From Oscillibacter sp. (GTDB lineage Bacteria > Bacillota > Clostridia > Oscillospirales > Oscillospiraceae): 46,760 nt of DNA. Each line of letters begins with the position of its first letter. The first letter of the stretch is position 1. Of the stretch, positions 45,166-46,760 are shown in pieces. Location: positions 1 to 46,760 of the forward strand of contig JAFXQV010000014.1 of assembly GCA_017526785.1 (NCBI GenBank). The letters are read 5' to 3'. The notes under the pieces are model-generated. The model searched no databases. It was not told the origin of the DNA and saw only the letters and a program-made list of their open reading frames with translations. The position numbers were made by a program, and so were the translations under genes.

Positions 45166-45987
45166 ATGAGAAAGGGACTTATGCGGGGACTCGCGGGTAT
45201 TATGGCCTCCCTTCTGGCCATGACCGCAATCGCCACGTCCTACACGAACACCCGCTCCGCGTTCATCAACGCACGGCTGGACACTTCCAGTATGAAACTG
45301 GTAGAGACCGGGGACACCGACGCCGACACCTATCATTTTAAGTCGGAATTTGCCTCTCTGTCCGAACTGGTGGAGGCCAAACGGGAACTGGCGACGCAAA
45401 TCAGCGCGGAAGGGACGGTTCTCCTGAAAAATGAGAACGACGCCCTGCCCATGAACCCCACGACGGAATCCGTGACGCTCTGGGGACACAATACGCTGTT
45501 CCCGGCGCGGGGCTGATTCCCTCTTTCGAGCCTACTTGGGACGCCCCCGCCGTCTATATGGTGGGCGAGATTCCCGCCAGTATGTACACGGACGAACTCC
45601 TTGCTTCCGTCGACGGTACCGCCGCCGTAGTCGTCATTACCCGCGACAGTTCCGAGGCCGACGACGTTCAACGGTACGGAGGGCGATACCTTTGAACGTC
45701 CGCTTGCTTTGAGCCAGTACGAGCGCGACATGATTGCTCTTGCCAAGGCGCACAGTACGAAAGTTATCGTACTCATCAACGCTAACAATCCCATGGAAAT
45801 CGAGGAACTGAAAGCCGACAGCGAAATTGACGCGATTCTGTGGGTAGGCGAATCGGGCATTTACGGCTTTTACGGCGTGGCGGATGTTCTGGCCGGGAAC
45901 GCCAACCCCTCCGGACATCTCCCGGATACATGGGCGGTCAATTCCACGTCTGCGCCCGCTATGCGGAATTTTGGGCTGTACCTCTAC
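45166..45987 (+). pseudogene. Second GH3 glycosidase, frameshifted and truncated
   Basis: Starts well (RBS AAGGAGG, ATG at 45166) with a signal/anchor (GLMRGLAGIMASLLAMTAIA) and the GH3 C-domain start (EGTVLLKNENDALPMN). The frame breaks near 45510, with a stretch apparently missing, resumes at GLIPSFEPTWDAPAVY, breaks again near 45665, then continues FERPLALSQYERDMIALAKA, WVGESGIYGFYGVADVLAGN and PSGHLPDTWAVNST. It ends at GLYLY, where topoisomerase DNA of opposite sense begins. The fibronectin-like and barrel domains are lost. It is a paralogue of the intact GH3 at 40225. Confidence 0.92.
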
Positions 45988-46760
45988 CAGACTTTTCAGC
46001 GCGGTTTCAACGCCATCCATAAAAACGGCGGGGTCGAGCGTCCCGCGCTCCACCTCGCTTAATTGCCGTTCCCATTCCGTTGTCAGCGCCACGGAACGCA
46101 ACTGTTCGGGAATGACGCGGATTAGCTCTAATCCCGCCTTTGTGGGGACAATCCGCTTCTGTTTCCGTTCCGCAAACCCGCGCTGTATCAGCTTTTCGAT
46201 AATGTCGGCGCGTGTCGCGGGCGTTCCAAGTCCGGCGCGTTCCAGATTTTCGATTTGCGAAAATTCCTCCGCGCCCGCCCGTTCCATTGCCGCTAATAAC
46301 GTGTCCTCGCTGTAGCGTTCCGGGGGCGTCGTGCGCCCTTCCTTTACGCTTGCGCTAACCTTTGCGATAACCTGTCCTTTCGCCAGTTTCGGCAGGGACG
46401 GCGCGGTTTCCTCCGGCTTCTGTTTGATGGATTTCAGATACGCTTTCCAGATACGTTTCCAGCCCTCGGAAACGACTGTCCGGCCTTTCGCGGAAAAAGA
46501 AGCGCCGCCGCACTCCAGCGCGACGGCGGTTTCCGTATAAACGTAAGGCTCCCCAACCGCGCAGAGCAGACGGACAGCCAGCAAACGCAGGATGTTCTTT
46601 TCCCCGGTGGGCATGGAATCGAAATCGGCGTCCGCGCTCCGGGACGTGGGAATGACGGCGTGATGGTCGCTGACTTTCGCGTTGTCCGTCACGCGCTCCG
46701 CGTGAACGGTAAGCGGCTCGTCTCGCGGAAACGGCAACAATTCCTCCACGGCGCGGCACA
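45985..46760 (-). pseudogene. topB: DNA topoisomerase III, partial: cut by the window edge and lacking its C-terminus
   Basis: Minus-strand frame open at the window end. It contains the topo IA motif KVSDHHAVIPTSR, LRLLAVRLLCAVGEPYVYTE, FSAKGRTVVSEGWKRI, LGTPATRADIIEKLIQRGF and TEWERQLSEVERG. The real protein seems to stop matching after ALKSLVE, at about 45985; the open frame runs further only through antisense GH3 sequence. The zinc-finger C-terminus is therefore lost. The active-site Tyr region would lie outside the window. TopB of this form is common on clostridial conjugative elements. Confidence 0.88.

Noticed and set aside
45637-45984. Continuation of the topB frame to 45637
   Set aside because: This part is the exact antisense of GH3 coding sequence, and the residues have no topoisomerase character.

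Overview
The window looks like a chromosomal segment of a spore-forming, GC-rich member of the Clostridia (Firmicutes). Evidence: sporulation genes (spoIIIAC-AD-AE-AF, spoVAD, yunB), S-layer-homology surface proteins, an LTA-synthase-like enzyme, a membrane pyrophosphatase, strong AGGAGG ribosome binding sites and TTGACA-17-TATACT promoters. An Oscillospiraceae-like host is a guess from overall flavour only.

Layout. (1) 0.2-8.3 kb, envelope: SLH-GH25 lysozyme (-), LTA-synthase-like phosphoglycerol transferase (+), malic enzyme (-), and a 1017-aa SLH protein with four divergent repeat modules and a 51-bp tandem repeat (-). (2) 8.6-13.8 kb: membrane pyrophosphatase hppA (+), HPt protein plus REC-GGDEF*-EAL protein (-), tRNA-Gly(GCC) (-), gamma-carbonic-anhydrase-like protein (+). 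(3) 13.8-21.7 kb, minus strand: unknown acidic protein, spoVAD, ligA, yunB, murD, and a G5/3D cell-wall protein. (4) 22.0-26.2 kb: comM-like ATPase and an XRE repressor with twin palindromic operators (-), then spoIIIAC-AD-AE-AF (+) without AA, AB, AG or AH next to it. (5) 26.3-30.5 kb: sugar ABC importer (binding lipoprotein and two permeases, no ATPase) with a divergent DUF624 protein.

(6) 31-43.2 kb, accessory: esterase-like lipoprotein and Fe-dependent alcohol dehydrogenase; a parA scrap; a cytoplasmic alpha/beta hydrolase; DUF362 lipoprotein, flavodoxin lipoprotein, truncated DUF4405 protein and FMN reductase-like flavoprotein; then a LysR-MATE operon divergent from a membrane-anchored, domain-swapped GH3 glycosidase. 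About 78 bp of promoter DNA with a LysR-type palindrome is duplicated upstream of both the DUF362 operon and the GH3 gene. The LysR protein encoded beside the second copy therefore probably controls both: an envelope redox module and a glycosidase.

(7) 43.5-46.76 kb, gene graveyard: sugar-isomerase N-terminus, rhamnulokinase with an internal deletion, AraC fragment, frameshifted second GH3, and a truncated topoisomerase III fused tail-to-tail to that GH3. The parA and topB scraps suggest decay of a conjugative-type element.

All functional names rest on reading motifs by eye; no database search was run.
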